This document shows positions 19,761-29,451 of a stretch of 64,000 nucleotides of DNA, piece by piece. A program made the position numbers and the translations under genes. The stretch's first letter is position 1. The number at the start of each line of letters is the position of its first letter. The DNA lies in assembly GCF_014621695.1 (NCBI RefSeq), contig NZ_CP061281.1:7130001-7194000 (forward strand), given 5' to 3'. The stretch is from Streptomyces xanthii. GTDB taxonomy: Bacteria; Actinomycetota; Actinomycetes; Streptomycetales; Streptomycetaceae. The notes below the pieces were generated by a model, which ran no database searches, was not told the DNA's origin, and saw only the letters and a program-made list of their open reading frames with translations.

Positions 19761-20735
19761 TCAGCCGCCGAACACGCCCCGCAGCGCCCCGATCTTGCGC
19801 GGCAGGTCGTACTCGGCGCCGCCCTCGTGCCCGTTGTACGGGAACACCTCGATCGACGCCGGACCCGCGTAACGGTGATACGCGGCGAACACGGTCGACG
19901 AGGGGCAGATCTTGTCCATCAGGCCGACCGAGAACCAGCCCGGACTCGTCGCCCGCGCCGCGAAGTTGACCCCGTCGAAGTAGGACAGGGTCTCCATCGC
20001 GGACTCCACGCCGAAGCGGTGCCCGGACAGGAAGCGGGCGATCTCCGCGTACGGGCCGTTGTCGGTGATCTGCGAGGCGCGCCGGTAGTGGCACAGGAAC
20101 GGCACGTCGGCGATCGTCGCCGCCACGTCCTCGCGCAGCCCGGACACGGCGAGCGCGAGCCCACCGCCCTGGCTGCCGCCGAGCACCGCGACCCGTGCCG
20201 CGTCCACCGCCTCGTGGGCGCGGACGGCGTCGACGGCCCGCACCGCGTCGGTGATCAGCCGCCGGTAGTAGTGCCGGTGCGGGTCCTCGATGCCCCGGGT
20301 CAGGAAGCCGGGCGAGGACGAGCCGTGCCCCTCGGGCGCCACGTCGGGCGTGTCGGCGGTGTTCTTGCCGCCGCCGCCCTGCCCGCGATTGTCCATCACC
20401 AGGTGCGCGTACCCGAGCGCGCTCCAGGTCAGCCAGGAGTACGGGATGCCCCGGCCGCCGTTGTATCCGATGTACTGCACGACCGCGGGCAGCGGCCCGG
20501 TGCGCCCGCGCGGCAGCAGCAGCCACGCCTTCACCGGCTGCCCGCCCCACCCGTTGAACGTCACGTCGTACACGTCCACCGTCGCGAGCCCCGCGTCGTG
20601 CGCCACGAAGCGGGCGTCCAGCGGGTGTCGCGCCGCGTCCTCCAGGGTCTTGCGCCAGAACGCGTCGAAGTCGGCGGGCTCCTCCGGCTCCGGGCGGTAC
20701 TCCCGCAGCCGGTCCAGCGACATGTCGAACAGCAA
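19761..20735 (-). CDS. acetylxylan esterase / cephalosporin-C deacetylase family (AXE1)
   Basis: 324 aa, no signal peptide, so intracellular. The alpha/beta-hydrolase nucleophile motif is GGSQGG near residues 189-194, the acid is in LMDKICPSS and the His in YNGHEGG near the end. The N-terminus LFDMSLDRLREYRPE and DFDAFWR are typical of the AXE1/Cah family, which removes acetyl groups from sugars. I chose the TTG start with GAGGAG 6 nt upstream, since the family begins there. It is the last gene of the lyase operon, 2 nt after the PL8 stop. It probably deacetylates imported oligosaccharides. Confidence 0.88.
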   Translation of the reverse strand: MLFDMSLDRLREYRPEPEEPADFDAFWRKTLEDAARHPLDARFVAHDAGLATVDVYDVTFNGWGGQPVKAWLLLPRGRTGPLPAVVQYIGYNGGRGIPYSWLTWSALGYAHLVMDNRGQGGGGKNTADTPDVAPEGHGSSSPGFLTRGIEDPHRHYYRRLITDAVRAVDAVRAHEAVDAARVAVLGGSQGGGLALAVSGLREDVAATIADVPFLCHYRRASQITDNGPYAEIARFLSGHRFGVESAMETLSYFDGVNFAARATSPGWFSVGLMDKICPSSTVFAAYHRYAGPASIEVFPYNGHEGGAEYDLPRKIGALRGVFGG

Positions 20736-20737
20736 GG

Positions 20738-23131
20738 TCAGCTCCTCGTCAGGGTCAGGGACACCGTCGCGCCGTGCCGGCCCGCGGTGTCGACGGAGAT
20801 CCGGGTGCCGGACAGCGTCCGGGCGACGCTCACGCCCGCGTCGGCCCGCGCCACGGTGCACCCGCGCAGTGCGAGGTCCAGGACGACCCGCTCGCGCAGT
20901 TGCGTCGGGTCGCTCACCGCCACGTCCACCTCGCCGTCGCGCGGGCGGACCAGCACGGACGCGGGCCCGTCCGCGGACAGCTCCTCGGCCCGGCCCGCCG
21001 CCCAGAAGTTCGCGGCGAGCAGTCCGTCCGCCCCGCGCCGCACCGCGTGCACCGCCTCCGTCGCGGCGACGGTCCGCACGGGCGGCGCGAGGGCGGTGCG
21101 CCGGGTGCGTTCGGCGGACGCGCCCGGCAGTTGCAGCCAGCAGTACCCTGCGCCGGACGGGGCCGTGCCGTGGTCGAGCCACAGTGTCAGGTACGGCCGG
21201 GTGACGGGCGTGTCCGTGCCGTACTTGATGTTGATCTCCCGCCAGGTCGCCGTCCGCTGCTCGCGCAGCGCGCGTACCGCGGTCGGGCGCGGGAAGACGT
21301 AGCCGCCGGTGCCCGTGAGATGGACACTGGTCGCCTCCTCGTAGTCCCCGGACCAGCCGGCGTCGGACGGGGCGGGCACGCCGTCCACGGTCAGCTCGGC
21401 GGAGACGTCGCGGAGTTTGCGGTTCTCGACGATCGTCTCCACCCGGCCCGCGTCCGCCGTGATGCCGGAGCCGACGTGCGCGATCACGTCGTCCAGGCAG
21501 AACCAGCTCTTGAACGCGCGCAGCGAACTGCCGTACCCCCGCAGCTCCATGCCGTACGCGCCGAGTGTCGTCCCGGGCAGCGCGGCCCCGCCCGCCCAGT
21601 CGGCGGTGCTCGTCGTGCGCTGCCCCGCCGCGTCGGCGGGGCGTTCGGCGACGACGGTGGTGCCGGACAGGCGCAGCGGGTCGACGGTCGGCCAGTGGTC
21701 CTCGCTGTAGTGGCCGAGGTCGTCGTCGTACAGCAGGACCATGCCGTCGGACAGGTGCCAGCCGTGCAGGTTCTCGTTCTGGATCGACTCGTAGTTGTAG
21801 ATCCGGCTGGAGTACACGGACAGGCCGAGGGTGAAGCCGGGGCGGTGGTGCATCGCCTTGTCCATGCGCGGGAACTGGCGGTGTGTCACGAGCGGTCCGC
21901 GCGGCCTGACGCCGGAGGCGAGCAGGCGCTGCGCGGCGACGAGCGAGGCCAGGTCCGTGACGCCGAGGAAGTCCCGGTACGTGTCCTCGGTGATCCACTG
22001 CTTGACCAGCGCCCCGAACCGGTCGGCCTCCGCGGCCGGCAGCCCGGGCAGCAGCCGCAGGACCGCCTCGATCACCGTCTGCGCCGCCACGTGCCCCTGC
22101 TTGCTGGACCGGGCGATCTCCCGCCCGCACACACCGGCCTGCACGTCACCGCGGGCGATGAGCGGGTCGAAGCCGTCCGTCACCCACCGCCGCACGTTGG
22201 CCACCTCGGGGTCGGTGACCTCCCAGTCGGTGCCGTCGAGCAGGTGCAGCAGCCGAGACAGGTTGCCGAGCAGCTCCTTGCCGTAGCCGCCGTTGTACGG
22301 GTGCTTGTAGTGCTGGAGGAAGGAGCCGTCGGAGTAGAAGCCCTCGCCGGTGCCGGACCCCGAGTCCTGGTACGCGAGCACGCTGTTGGCGCCGCCGCCC
22401 GTCACGTCGGACAGCGCGTCCCGCACCCGCGCGAGGTCGGTGCCGTCGGCGCGCAGCACGGCGTTGACGGCAACGACCGTGCAGATCCACACGCGGTTGG
22501 CGCCGGTCGCGATCTGGCGGTCGGCGCGCCACAGGTCCGGGTCCGGCGTGTAGTGCCGTACGGCGTCGGTGACCCGGGTCAGCCGGTCCGCGCCCAGCGC
22601 CTCGTGCAGCAGGACGGCCGTGTCGTTGAGCGCGAGGGCGCAGCCGATCTCCCAGTCCCAGTCGTTGTCGAACCGCGCGTGCCCCGGCCCGTAGCGGTGC
22701 TCCAGCATCCAGTCCACGCCCCGGCACAGCAGATCGGCCAGCGCCGCGTCCCCGTACCGGGCCGTCCCGGGCACGGCCCACGCGGTCGCGGCGGTGGCGA
22801 GCCGCTTGAACGAGGTGGTGACGTGGTTCGACACGGACGTGCTGGTCAGATCGGGCCACAGACCGTCGGTGCGGGACGGGTCGAGGCCCTTGAGCGCGGA
22901 GACGGCGGCCCGGTCGATGCGGGCGATCGCGGCGGCGATCCGCGGCTCGGCCGTGTCGAGCCCCGGCCCGCCGGTGAGCAGCGTGCGCCAGCGCGTGAGC
23001 AGGTCCACGGAGTCGTCCGCCGCGGTCCCGGTGTCCGCGCCCAGGGCCGGCGTCAGGAACGAGCCGGGCAGCGCGGTCGCGGCGAGTACGGCACCGGTGC
23101 CGGCCAGAACGGTGCGGCGGGTGGCGCTCAT
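20738..23131 (-). CDS. polysaccharide lyase family 8 (hyaluronate/chondroitin/xanthan lyase type)
   Basis: 797 aa, exported by a Tat-type signal (SATRRTVLAGTGAVLAATAL, cleaved near residue 32). PL8 lyases cut uronic-acid polymers by beta-elimination. Visible: alpha/alpha toroid with the catalytic-site segment FYSDGSFLQHYKHPYNGGYG near residues 255-275 (the His and Tyr of PL8), RIYNYESIQNEN near 435, and SEDHWPTVDPLRLSGTTV near 465, the hallmark entering the beta-sandwich domains. Length is normal. ATGA overlap with the upstream beta-helix gene. The substrate could be hyaluronan, chondroitin, xanthan or an unstudied bacterial polymer. Confidence 0.92.
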   Translation of the reverse strand: MSATRRTVLAGTGAVLAATALPGSFLTPALGADTGTAADDSVDLLTRWRTLLTGGPGLDTAEPRIAAAIARIDRAAVSALKGLDPSRTDGLWPDLTSTSVSNHVTTSFKRLATAATAWAVPGTARYGDAALADLLCRGVDWMLEHRYGPGHARFDNDWDWEIGCALALNDTAVLLHEALGADRLTRVTDAVRHYTPDPDLWRADRQIATGANRVWICTVVAVNAVLRADGTDLARVRDALSDVTGGGANSVLAYQDSGSGTGEGFYSDGSFLQHYKHPYNGGYGKELLGNLSRLLHLLDGTDWEVTDPEVANVRRWVTDGFDPLIARGDVQAGVCGREIARSSKQGHVAAQTVIEAVLRLLPGLPAAEADRFGALVKQWITEDTYRDFLGVTDLASLVAAQRLLASGVRPRGPLVTHRQFPRMDKAMHHRPGFTLGLSVYSSRIYNYESIQNENLHGWHLSDGMVLLYDDDLGHYSEDHWPTVDPLRLSGTTVVAERPADAAGQRTTSTADWAGGAALPGTTLGAYGMELRGYGSSLRAFKSWFCLDDVIAHVGSGITADAGRVETIVENRKLRDVSAELTVDGVPAPSDAGWSGDYEEATSVHLTGTGGYVFPRPTAVRALREQRTATWREINIKYGTDTPVTRPYLTLWLDHGTAPSGAGYCWLQLPGASAERTRRTALAPPVRTVAATEAVHAVRRGADGLLAANFWAAGRAEELSADGPASVLVRPRDGEVDVAVSDPTQLRERVVLDLALRGCTVARADAGVSVARTLSGTRISVDTAGRHGATVSLTLTRS

Positions 23132-24228
23132 GACGCGGCCCCCGTGACCGGGCGCCCGGTGACGGCGGAGCAGGGCGCGTCGGGCGTGTAGTCGGCGCCG
23201 TACGTGCCCACCGAGTTCCCGCCCGTGTTCCCGCTCATCGTGTTGCTGCACACCGGGCCCTGCGGGGTCCGCATGACCTTGACGCCACCGCCCGCGTTCC
23301 CCGTGATCGTGTTGCCGTACACCTGGGTGTCGATGCCGTCGGTCGCGGTGTCGCCGCCGAGCCGGACACCCGCTCCCGTGTTGTCGTGCACCGTGTTGTA
23401 CCGGAAGATGTTGCCGCTGCCGCGCGCGTCGAGACCGGCCGAAATGGGGTCGCGCTGCTGCGAACAGTCGTTGTACTCCACGTAGTTGTTGGTGGAGTTC
23501 TCCTTCACGTCCACGCATTCGTTGCCGCGCGTGACGATCGTGTTGTGGTGGATCCGGTTGTTCTTGCTGACGTCGGGGGCCGCGTCCGGCGCCCCGTTGT
23601 CGCCCTGCTGCTCGGGCGCGGTGCCGAGGTAGAGGCCCTCGCCGTTCTTGCCGCCCCCGCCGAAGCGGAAGTCGGCGACGCCGCAGTCGCTGATCGTGTT
23701 GCCGGACACGTCGGCGCCGGTGACGAGGTAGCGCAGGCGCAGACATTCGTCGGCCGCGTTCTTCAGCGTCATGCCGGTGATCCGCAGGGCGTTGACGCCG
23801 TTGCCGGGCGTCGTGCTCATCACGTAGACGAGCTTGGAGCGGTACCCGGACACGTCGGAGGACGAGCCGAACAGACCGTCCACGGTGAATCCGTCGAGGA
23901 CCGTCCCGTCGTGCTGGACCTGCACGATCCGGGTGGCGCCCGCGCCCTTGACGACGGCGCTCGCCGGGCCGGTGAGGGTGACGTTCTCGCGCCGGGTCAC
24001 GACGTCCTGGCGGTAGGTGCCGGACGCCAGGTGCACGACCGCCCCCTCGGGCGCGAGGTCGAGCGCCCGCTGGATCGTCGCGAGCGGCGCGCCCGACGAC
24101 GTGCCGGCGTTGCCGTCGCTGCCGGTCGGACTGACGTAGTACGCGGACGCGGCGGAGGCCGGTGCGGCGGGCAGGGCCAGGACGGCGCAGGCGCCGAGCG
24201 CGAGGGTGAGCAGGGTCCGTCTGGACAT
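23128..24228 (-). CDS. secreted right-handed beta-helix protein, putative polysaccharide lyase
   Basis: 366 aa with a signal peptide (SRRTLLTLALGACAVLALPA, cleaved after ASA). The mature start AYYVSPTGSDGNAGTSSGAPLATIQRAL is the DUF1565/pectate-lyase-like entry. About ten rungs follow, rich in Asn: NNRIHHNTI, NNYVEYND, GNIFRYNTVHDN, TQVYGNTITGN. Such helices are found in lyase families PL1, PL6 and PL9 and in PL-associated epimerases. It is co-translated with the PL8 gene (ATGA), suggesting joint extracellular attack. No catalytic Lys/Arg pair can be assigned with certainty. Confidence 0.8.
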   Translation of the reverse strand: MSRRTLLTLALGACAVLALPAAPASAASAYYVSPTGSDGNAGTSSGAPLATIQRALDLAPEGAVVHLASGTYRQDVVTRRENVTLTGPASAVVKGAGATRIVQVQHDGTVLDGFTVDGLFGSSSDVSGYRSKLVYVMSTTPGNGVNALRITGMTLKNAADECLRLRYLVTGADVSGNTISDCGVADFRFGGGGKNGEGLYLGTAPEQQGDNGAPDAAPDVSKNNRIHHNTIVTRGNECVDVKENSTNNYVEYNDCSQQRDPISAGLDARGSGNIFRYNTVHDNTGAGVRLGGDTATDGIDTQVYGNTITGNAGGGVKVMRTPQGPVCSNTMSGNTGGNSVGTYGADYTPDAPCSAVTGRPVTGAAS

Positions 24229-24842
24229 CAGGAGGTCCTCTCCGGTCGTGGTGCGGCGAGGTGCAGGGCGAGCAGAACGGGCACGCTCGGGCCGAACAGC
24301 AGGGGTCCGAGCGGCACGGGCAGGGTCAGGACGAGCGCGGACACCGCCGCGCCGAGCAGCGCGGTGCCGCGCGCGGGGGAGCCGAAGGCCAGGGCGAGGG
24401 CGCGCCGGTGCCAGTCCGCGACGGCCCCCGAGGGGTCGAGTCCGGCGTGTGCGGCGAGCGCCGTGCAGTGCACGCCCAGGGCGGCCGCGAGACCGGCCTG
24501 AGCGGCGAGCAGCACGAACGCGTACGGGCTCGAACGGCCGCTCAGGAAAAGGGAGTTCGCGGCGAGCACACCGACCGCCGCGGTGGCGAGGAGACCGTGC
24601 CGCCACAGGGCCCGCCAGGAGCGGGGGAACGCGGTGAACACGCCGGTGAAGCAGCGGTTGTCGCCGTCCGTGCGCCACCGCTGGAGCGTGTGGGCGAGCG
24701 CCGCGAGGGCGGGCAGCCAGGTGACGACACCGAGCGCGAGCACGGTGAACGCGGCGCCCGCGGCGGCCGGTTGCGCGATCCGGTCGAGGAGGCCGAGCAG
24801 CCGGCCCCGGCCGCGCGCGCCGAGGGAAGCGGTCATCGTCAT
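24228..24842 (-). CDS. DUF624 membrane protein (YesL-like)
   Basis: 204 aa with about five transmembrane helices and a polar N-tail. The pattern TVLALGVVTWLPALAALAHTL fits DUF624/YesL, which is nearly always encoded with carbohydrate ABC importers and polysaccharide lyases; its role is unknown. Joined to its neighbours by ATGA upstream and TGATG downstream overlaps. Confidence 0.82.
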   Translation of the reverse strand: MTMTASLGARGRGRLLGLLDRIAQPAAAGAAFTVLALGVVTWLPALAALAHTLQRWRTDGDNRCFTGVFTAFPRSWRALWRHGLLATAAVGVLAANSLFLSGRSSPYAFVLLAAQAGLAAALGVHCTALAAHAGLDPSGAVADWHRRALALAFGSPARGTALLGAAVSALVLTLPVPLGPLLFGPSVPVLLALHLAAPRPERTS

Positions 24843-26845
24843 CGAGTCACCGCCCGGTCCGCGACGGGTGCCGGGCCCGTGTACGGCTCGGTCCACTCCC
24901 GTACGAGGTGCCCGTCGCGGGCCAGCCGCCGGGCCGCGACCACGTACGGCTCCCGGCCGGGTGCGAGCAGCAGCGCCGCCGCGTCGGCCGCCCAGCCGCA
25001 CGCCTCGACGCGCTCGTGCTCCCCGGGGGACAGCAGTACCGTCTCCGGGCCGTCCGGCGTGTCGAACGCGACGCCGTGCGGTACCGCGCGTGCGGTGGCG
25101 GGCCCGGCCCCGGGCTCGATCGTCGTGAGGAGCCGGGCCCGGTCCAGGGCGGCCGTGGTCAGTCGCAGGGTGTGCTGGGTGCGCGTGATGCTCAACTCCG
25201 GTGTGCTCGCCGTCGGATTGGCCTCGATCCGGGTCGGTTCCGACGTGATCCGTACGGCGTCGGGTGCGAGGCGGCGGAGGACGGCCCGCGCGTCGCCCGC
25301 CTCGATCAGCCGGTCCCGGCCGTCCTCGGCGGCCGTGGTCGGCGCGTCCGTCTGGAGCAGGAACGTCCAGGTGCGCGGGGTGTCCGCCTGCCCCTCGTCC
25401 AGCAGGACGAGCCGGCCCGACGGCGTGCAGACGAGCGTGCGGTCCAGGCGCCGCACCCCGAGCTCGTCCGGGTACATCGCGGCGAGCTCGGCGGTGCCGT
25501 GCAGCCAGCCGCCGCCGGCCAGCGCGTCCCGCATCCGCGCCTGACGCGCGTACGGCAGGTCCTCGTAGACGTGGTAGCGGTCCTCGCCCGCGAAGCCCTG
25601 ACCGTCGACCAGCAGCAGATTGTGGTGGGCGGCCCGCTTGCGGTTGCTGTAGCCCTCGTCCACCGCGAGGAACGCGCCCTGCGACGCCAGCACGAACGAC
25701 CCCGAATCCGGGTGGTGGTGCCCGCAGTTCAGCGTCTCCCACCCCTGCTCCGCGCGATGCCGGGCACTGGCCTCCCACGCCTGGTGACCGCCCCCGGGCG
25801 AGGCCTTGAACGACACGAACGTCGCCGCGCCGTCCCAGCCGGTGCGCGAGGTCAGCAGCCCCAGATCGGGGAAGTGCGCGTGCGTGTCCTGCGGCGCGAC
25901 CGGCACCACCGCCGGGTCGTGCCACAGGTACTCCAGATACGCCTCCGCCCGGATCCCCGGCCGCACACCGCTCAACTCGATCTCACCGTCGCGGAGTTCA
26001 CGGTCCACGAGGTCCGCCAGCCACTGCGCCTCGCCGATCCCGAACCGCGCCGCCAGCTTCCGGTACAGCGCCACACTGTGCCCGCTGCGCCGGTCGTGGC
26101 AGTCGCCGTGCCCGGCCTGCTCCGCGAAACCGGGCGCCGACTGGTGCAGCCGGAACCCGAAGGTGTGCTCCATGAAGCCGCCCCGGCCCCACCAGTCGAG
26201 CCCCTCGCACTCCTCGAGGAGATCCAGATGGGCGGCGAGCCACGGCACCCCGTACCGCCAGTAGGTGACGCCCTCGGCGTGCGAGCCGTCGGCCGGCAGC
26301 GCGTCCAGCGCCCGGCCCAGATTGCTCTTCGCCCGCTCCGTCCACTTCTCACGGCCCAGCACGTAGCCCGCCGTGGCGAGCCCCGCGTGACAGATCCAGT
26401 TGTGGTTCTGCCAGTACGAGGACGACCACCAGCGGCCCTCCGTCTCCACCGCGAACTCGTACATGCGCCGCCCCTGCACCAGCAGCTTGTGCCGCAGCAG
26501 GTCCGTGAGGTCGGGGGAGAGGGCCCCGCCCAGCCAGTGTCCCGCGAGCGCCAGACCGTGCAGCAGCCAGCCCGCGTCCAGGTCGTGGTCGGGCAGATGG
26601 GCGCGCCCCCAGTGCGGCAGACGCACCGCCGCCCCGATCCAGCGTTCCGCCTCCGCGAGATGCGCCGGGTCGCCCGTGATCCGGTACGCCAGCGCGGGAT
26701 GCGCGGCGGCGGGGCCGAGCCAGGTGATGCTCTCGCGCGGGTGGCGGGCCGGCGGGGTCAGTGCCCGGTGCCGCGCGGCCTCGTCGAGCAGCCGCCGCTC
26801 CTGGCCGGGGCGCGGCCCCGCGGGCGGTGTCGCCGACAGCAGCAT
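24839..26845 (-). CDS. heparinase II/III-like protein 1
   Basis: 668 aa, no signal peptide. An N-terminal alpha/alpha barrel contains SSYWQNHNWICHAGLATAG (Asn/His of the active-site groove, near residues 143-160) and YWRYGVPWL. A C-terminal anti-parallel beta domain contains GCHHPDSGSFVLAS-like NCGHHHPDSGSFVL, the motif around the second catalytic His in heparinase II/III and alginate-lyase-like families (PL12/15/17/21). An intracellular exolyase acting on imported oligosaccharides is the likely role. It overlaps the DUF624 start by ATGA and follows the second heparinase by 1 nt. Confidence 0.85.
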   Translation of the reverse strand: MLLSATPPAGPRPGQERRLLDEAARHRALTPPARHPRESITWLGPAAAHPALAYRITGDPAHLAEAERWIGAAVRLPHWGRAHLPDHDLDAGWLLHGLALAGHWLGGALSPDLTDLLRHKLLVQGRRMYEFAVETEGRWWSSSYWQNHNWICHAGLATAGYVLGREKWTERAKSNLGRALDALPADGSHAEGVTYWRYGVPWLAAHLDLLEECEGLDWWGRGGFMEHTFGFRLHQSAPGFAEQAGHGDCHDRRSGHSVALYRKLAARFGIGEAQWLADLVDRELRDGEIELSGVRPGIRAEAYLEYLWHDPAVVPVAPQDTHAHFPDLGLLTSRTGWDGAATFVSFKASPGGGHQAWEASARHRAEQGWETLNCGHHHPDSGSFVLASQGAFLAVDEGYSNRKRAAHHNLLLVDGQGFAGEDRYHVYEDLPYARQARMRDALAGGGWLHGTAELAAMYPDELGVRRLDRTLVCTPSGRLVLLDEGQADTPRTWTFLLQTDAPTTAAEDGRDRLIEAGDARAVLRRLAPDAVRITSEPTRIEANPTASTPELSITRTQHTLRLTTAALDRARLLTTIEPGAGPATARAVPHGVAFDTPDGPETVLLSPGEHERVEACGWAADAAALLLAPGREPYVVAARRLARDGHLVREWTEPYTGPAPVADRAVTR

Positions 26846-26846
26846 G

Positions 26847-28637
26847 TCAGGCCCCCGTCCCGTGCCCGGCGCGCGTCCCGTCGGCCAGCTCCACCACGAC
26901 CTCGTCGCCGGCCAGCCGCACACCCGTCACCGCGGGACCCTGCGCCGCCGCCTGGTACACGGACACCAGGACGAGCCGCGACGCGCACGCCGTCAGATCG
27001 ACCCAGGTGCGCGCCACCTGCGGATCGTCGGCCGGGCCGGGGCCCGGCCGGGTCACCGGCCGCACCGGCTCCGACGCCACGTGCCAGCCGTGCAGCACCT
27101 CGTCCCCGCCGTACCACGTCGTGCGCAGCGCGCCCTCGGACTGCACCTGCACATCGAGGGCGACGCCCGGGCGCAACTGTCCGGTCAGCCGGCGCGGTCC
27201 GCCGTCCGTCACGTCGAGCGTGAGCACGTCGACGAGGTGGGTCGGCGCGGCCTCGACGCGGCGCACCGCCCGCACCCCCGGATACGCTCCGGTCACCTCG
27301 GCGGTGACGGACGTGGCGTCCCGCGCGAGCAGCCGGCCCGCGCACTCCGCCTGCTCCGCGCCGTCGACCGCGAACGCCGGATGCGCCGCTGTCGACGCGT
27401 AGTGCTCCCGGAACTCCTGGTGCCCGTACGGCACTTCGCCGGGGTCCGGCTGCCAGCACGCCTCCTGCCCGTACAGGGACAGGGCCAGCTTGTCGCGGTG
27501 GCCGTGCGAGCCGCCGTGCGGACCGAACGCGAGCACGGCGTGCGCGCCCGCCGCCCGGACGACCGCGTACCCGGCCGTCCCGAACATCGTGACCGGCGCG
27601 GGCACCGGGCGCGCGGGCAGCGCGGGCCCCCCGAACCAGGAGCCCCGGCCGAGCAGCCGGTCCAGTCCGTCGTCGGCGTCCCCGGCCTCCAGCCGGGCCC
27701 GCGCGGCCACCGCCGCGAGCCGTGGCGCGGGCGCGAACCCGTCGGCCAGCGCGCACAGTTCGAGCCACTCCAGGGCGAGCGGCACCCGCAGGTAGGGCCC
27801 GTCGTTCAGGGCGGGCAGCACCCCGCCGTCCGTCGCCAGCGCGGCGAGCACGTCGACCATGCCGGTCAGCAGCGCCGCGACGTCCGCGGGCACGTCCGCC
27901 GGGGCGACGCCGCGCAGCGCGAGCAGCGCCGCCCGCAGCACGAACCCGTGGTAGTAGGTGCTGCCCTCCCACTCCCAGCCGTCCGCGCCGACACACGCCC
28001 GCACCTGGGCGTACAGCCCGTGCGGCCCCTCCAGCCACTGCTTGGCGCCGTCCCACGGGGTGCCGCGCACCAGCGCCGCCGCCCGCCCGGTCGCGATGCC
28101 CGCCGCGGTCAGCCACGTCGTGTAGTTCGACGCGAGGTCGCCGCGGTCGACCAGGACGTGCCGGGCGTCCAGGGCCGCCCGCTCCAGCTCGTCGAGGAGC
28201 GGCAGCAGGGCGTCCGTGCCGGGCGTGCCGTGCTCGGCGAGCGTCCACACGGCGTGCCCGACGGTCACCGCCCAGATCGCGTCGGTCAGCGCCTGGTGGA
28301 ACAGCCGCCCGCGCAGCATCCACCCCTGCGCCCCCTCGTGCGACGCGCGTGCCGACTCCCGGTACACCTCGGCGTGTTCGAGGAGCAGCGAGAGCGCCTG
28401 CGCGTCCTCGCCGCGCAGGGCCAGGACCCGGGCGTGCCGCGCCCACGCCTGATGGGACAGGACCGTCCACGCGCCCCGCACGTCCGGCGTGTCCACCCGG
28501 CAGCCGCGGGCGCAGCGTGCGCCACCGGCCGGGAAGACGCCGGTCAGCGGGTCGCCGTGGTCCAGTTCGAGCCCGTGCGCGGGGCACACGTACGCGTGCC
28601 ACCAGCCGCCCCGCTCCCGCGGGATCGCGCGCTTCAC
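26847..28637 (-). CDS. heparinase II/III-like protein 2
   Basis: 596 aa, no signal peptide. Begins with GGWWHAYVCPAHGLELDHGD and GARCARGC, the Cys-containing entry block of one heparinase II/III subgroup. SNYTTWLTAAGIATG and EGSTYYHGFVLRA in the barrel and GPHGGSHGHRDKLALSLYG in the beta domain carry the usual catalytic residues. The GTG start overlaps the upstream SDR stop (GTGA). It is clearly diverged from the neighbouring heparinase-like protein, so the two probably cut different linkages or ends. Confidence 0.85.
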   Translation of the reverse strand: MKRAIPRERGGWWHAYVCPAHGLELDHGDPLTGVFPAGGARCARGCRVDTPDVRGAWTVLSHQAWARHARVLALRGEDAQALSLLLEHAEVYRESARASHEGAQGWMLRGRLFHQALTDAIWAVTVGHAVWTLAEHGTPGTDALLPLLDELERAALDARHVLVDRGDLASNYTTWLTAAGIATGRAAALVRGTPWDGAKQWLEGPHGLYAQVRACVGADGWEWEGSTYYHGFVLRAALLALRGVAPADVPADVAALLTGMVDVLAALATDGGVLPALNDGPYLRVPLALEWLELCALADGFAPAPRLAAVAARARLEAGDADDGLDRLLGRGSWFGGPALPARPVPAPVTMFGTAGYAVVRAAGAHAVLAFGPHGGSHGHRDKLALSLYGQEACWQPDPGEVPYGHQEFREHYASTAAHPAFAVDGAEQAECAGRLLARDATSVTAEVTGAYPGVRAVRRVEAAPTHLVDVLTLDVTDGGPRRLTGQLRPGVALDVQVQSEGALRTTWYGGDEVLHGWHVASEPVRPVTRPGPGPADDPQVARTWVDLTACASRLVLVSVYQAAAQGPAVTGVRLAGDEVVVELADGTRAGHGTGA

Positions 28638-29398
28638 CGCGGCCACACGCCACCGTCGATGTCCAGTGTCGTGCCGGTGAGGAAGCCCGACGCGGGCGAG
28701 GCCAGATGCACGACCGACGCGGCGACGTCCTCCGGCGTGCCGGGCCGCCCCACCGGGATGCCCGCCGCCATCGCCTCCTGCGCCTCGGGCGCGGTGAACG
28801 TGTCGTGGAACGCCGTGCCCTTGATGAAACCCGGGGCCACCGCGTTCACCGTGACGCCCGACGCGGCGACCTCCTTGGCGAGCGCCTTCGTGAAGCCGCG
28901 GACGCCGGCCTTCGCCGCGGCGTACGCGACCGAGCCGGGGCCGCCGCCGTTGTGCGCGGCCAGCGAGGACATCGTCACGATGCGCCCGGCGGGCGACGCG
29001 GTCAGATGCGGCAGCGCGGCCCGGCAGGTACGGAACGTCGACGTCAGGTTCGCGTCGATCACCTGGTCGAAGTGGGTGTCGCTCATCTCCGCGACCGGGG
29101 TGCGGCCGATCAGATGCCCGGCGTTGCACACGAGGACGTCGAGCCCGCCGAGGAATCCTGCCGCGTCCGCGACGAGCCGGTCCACCTCGGCCGTGACCGT
29201 GACGTCGGCCTGGAACGCCTTGGCGCGCCGCCCGAGGCCCTCGATCGCGGAGACGGTCCGCCCGGCCTCCTCGGCGGAACTGCGGTAGTGCACGGCCACG
29301 TCGCAGCCCGCCGCGGCGAGCGCGACGGCGACGGCCCGGCCGATGCCGTGGCCCGCGCCGGTCACGAGCGCGCGGGAACCCTGGAGATCACTGGACAT
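28634..29398 (-). CDS. SDR oxidoreductase, probable uronate-pathway reductase
   Basis: 254 aa classical SDR: TGAGHGIG near residues 13-20, CNAG, MSSLAAH, catalytic YAAAK near 160 and C-terminal GTTLDIDGG. An AAAGG-like site precedes the ATG. Placed between ABC importer and lyase genes, it may reduce the unsaturated-uronate product (as 4-deoxy-5-keto-uronate reductases and KduD do). That is inferred from position only; 3-oxoacyl-type SDR is the default family reading. Confidence 0.85.
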   Translation of the reverse strand: MSSDLQGSRALVTGAGHGIGRAVAVALAAAGCDVAVHYRSSAEEAGRTVSAIEGLGRRAKAFQADVTVTAEVDRLVADAAGFLGGLDVLVCNAGHLIGRTPVAEMSDTHFDQVIDANLTSTFRTCRAALPHLTASPAGRIVTMSSLAAHNGGGPGSVAYAAAKAGVRGFTKALAKEVAASGVTVNAVAPGFIKGTAFHDTFTAPEAQEAMAAGIPVGRPGTPEDVAASVVHLASPASGFLTGTTLDIDGGVWPR

Positions 29399-29451
29399 GC
29401 GGAGAGGACCTTTCACGAGAACGGGGAGAGCGAAGAGTGGTGCGGGCAGGG

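Noticed and set aside
20774..23191. 805-aa plus-strand frame over the PL8 gene
   Set aside because: No conserved motif; overlaps a clear PL8 lyase on the other strand.
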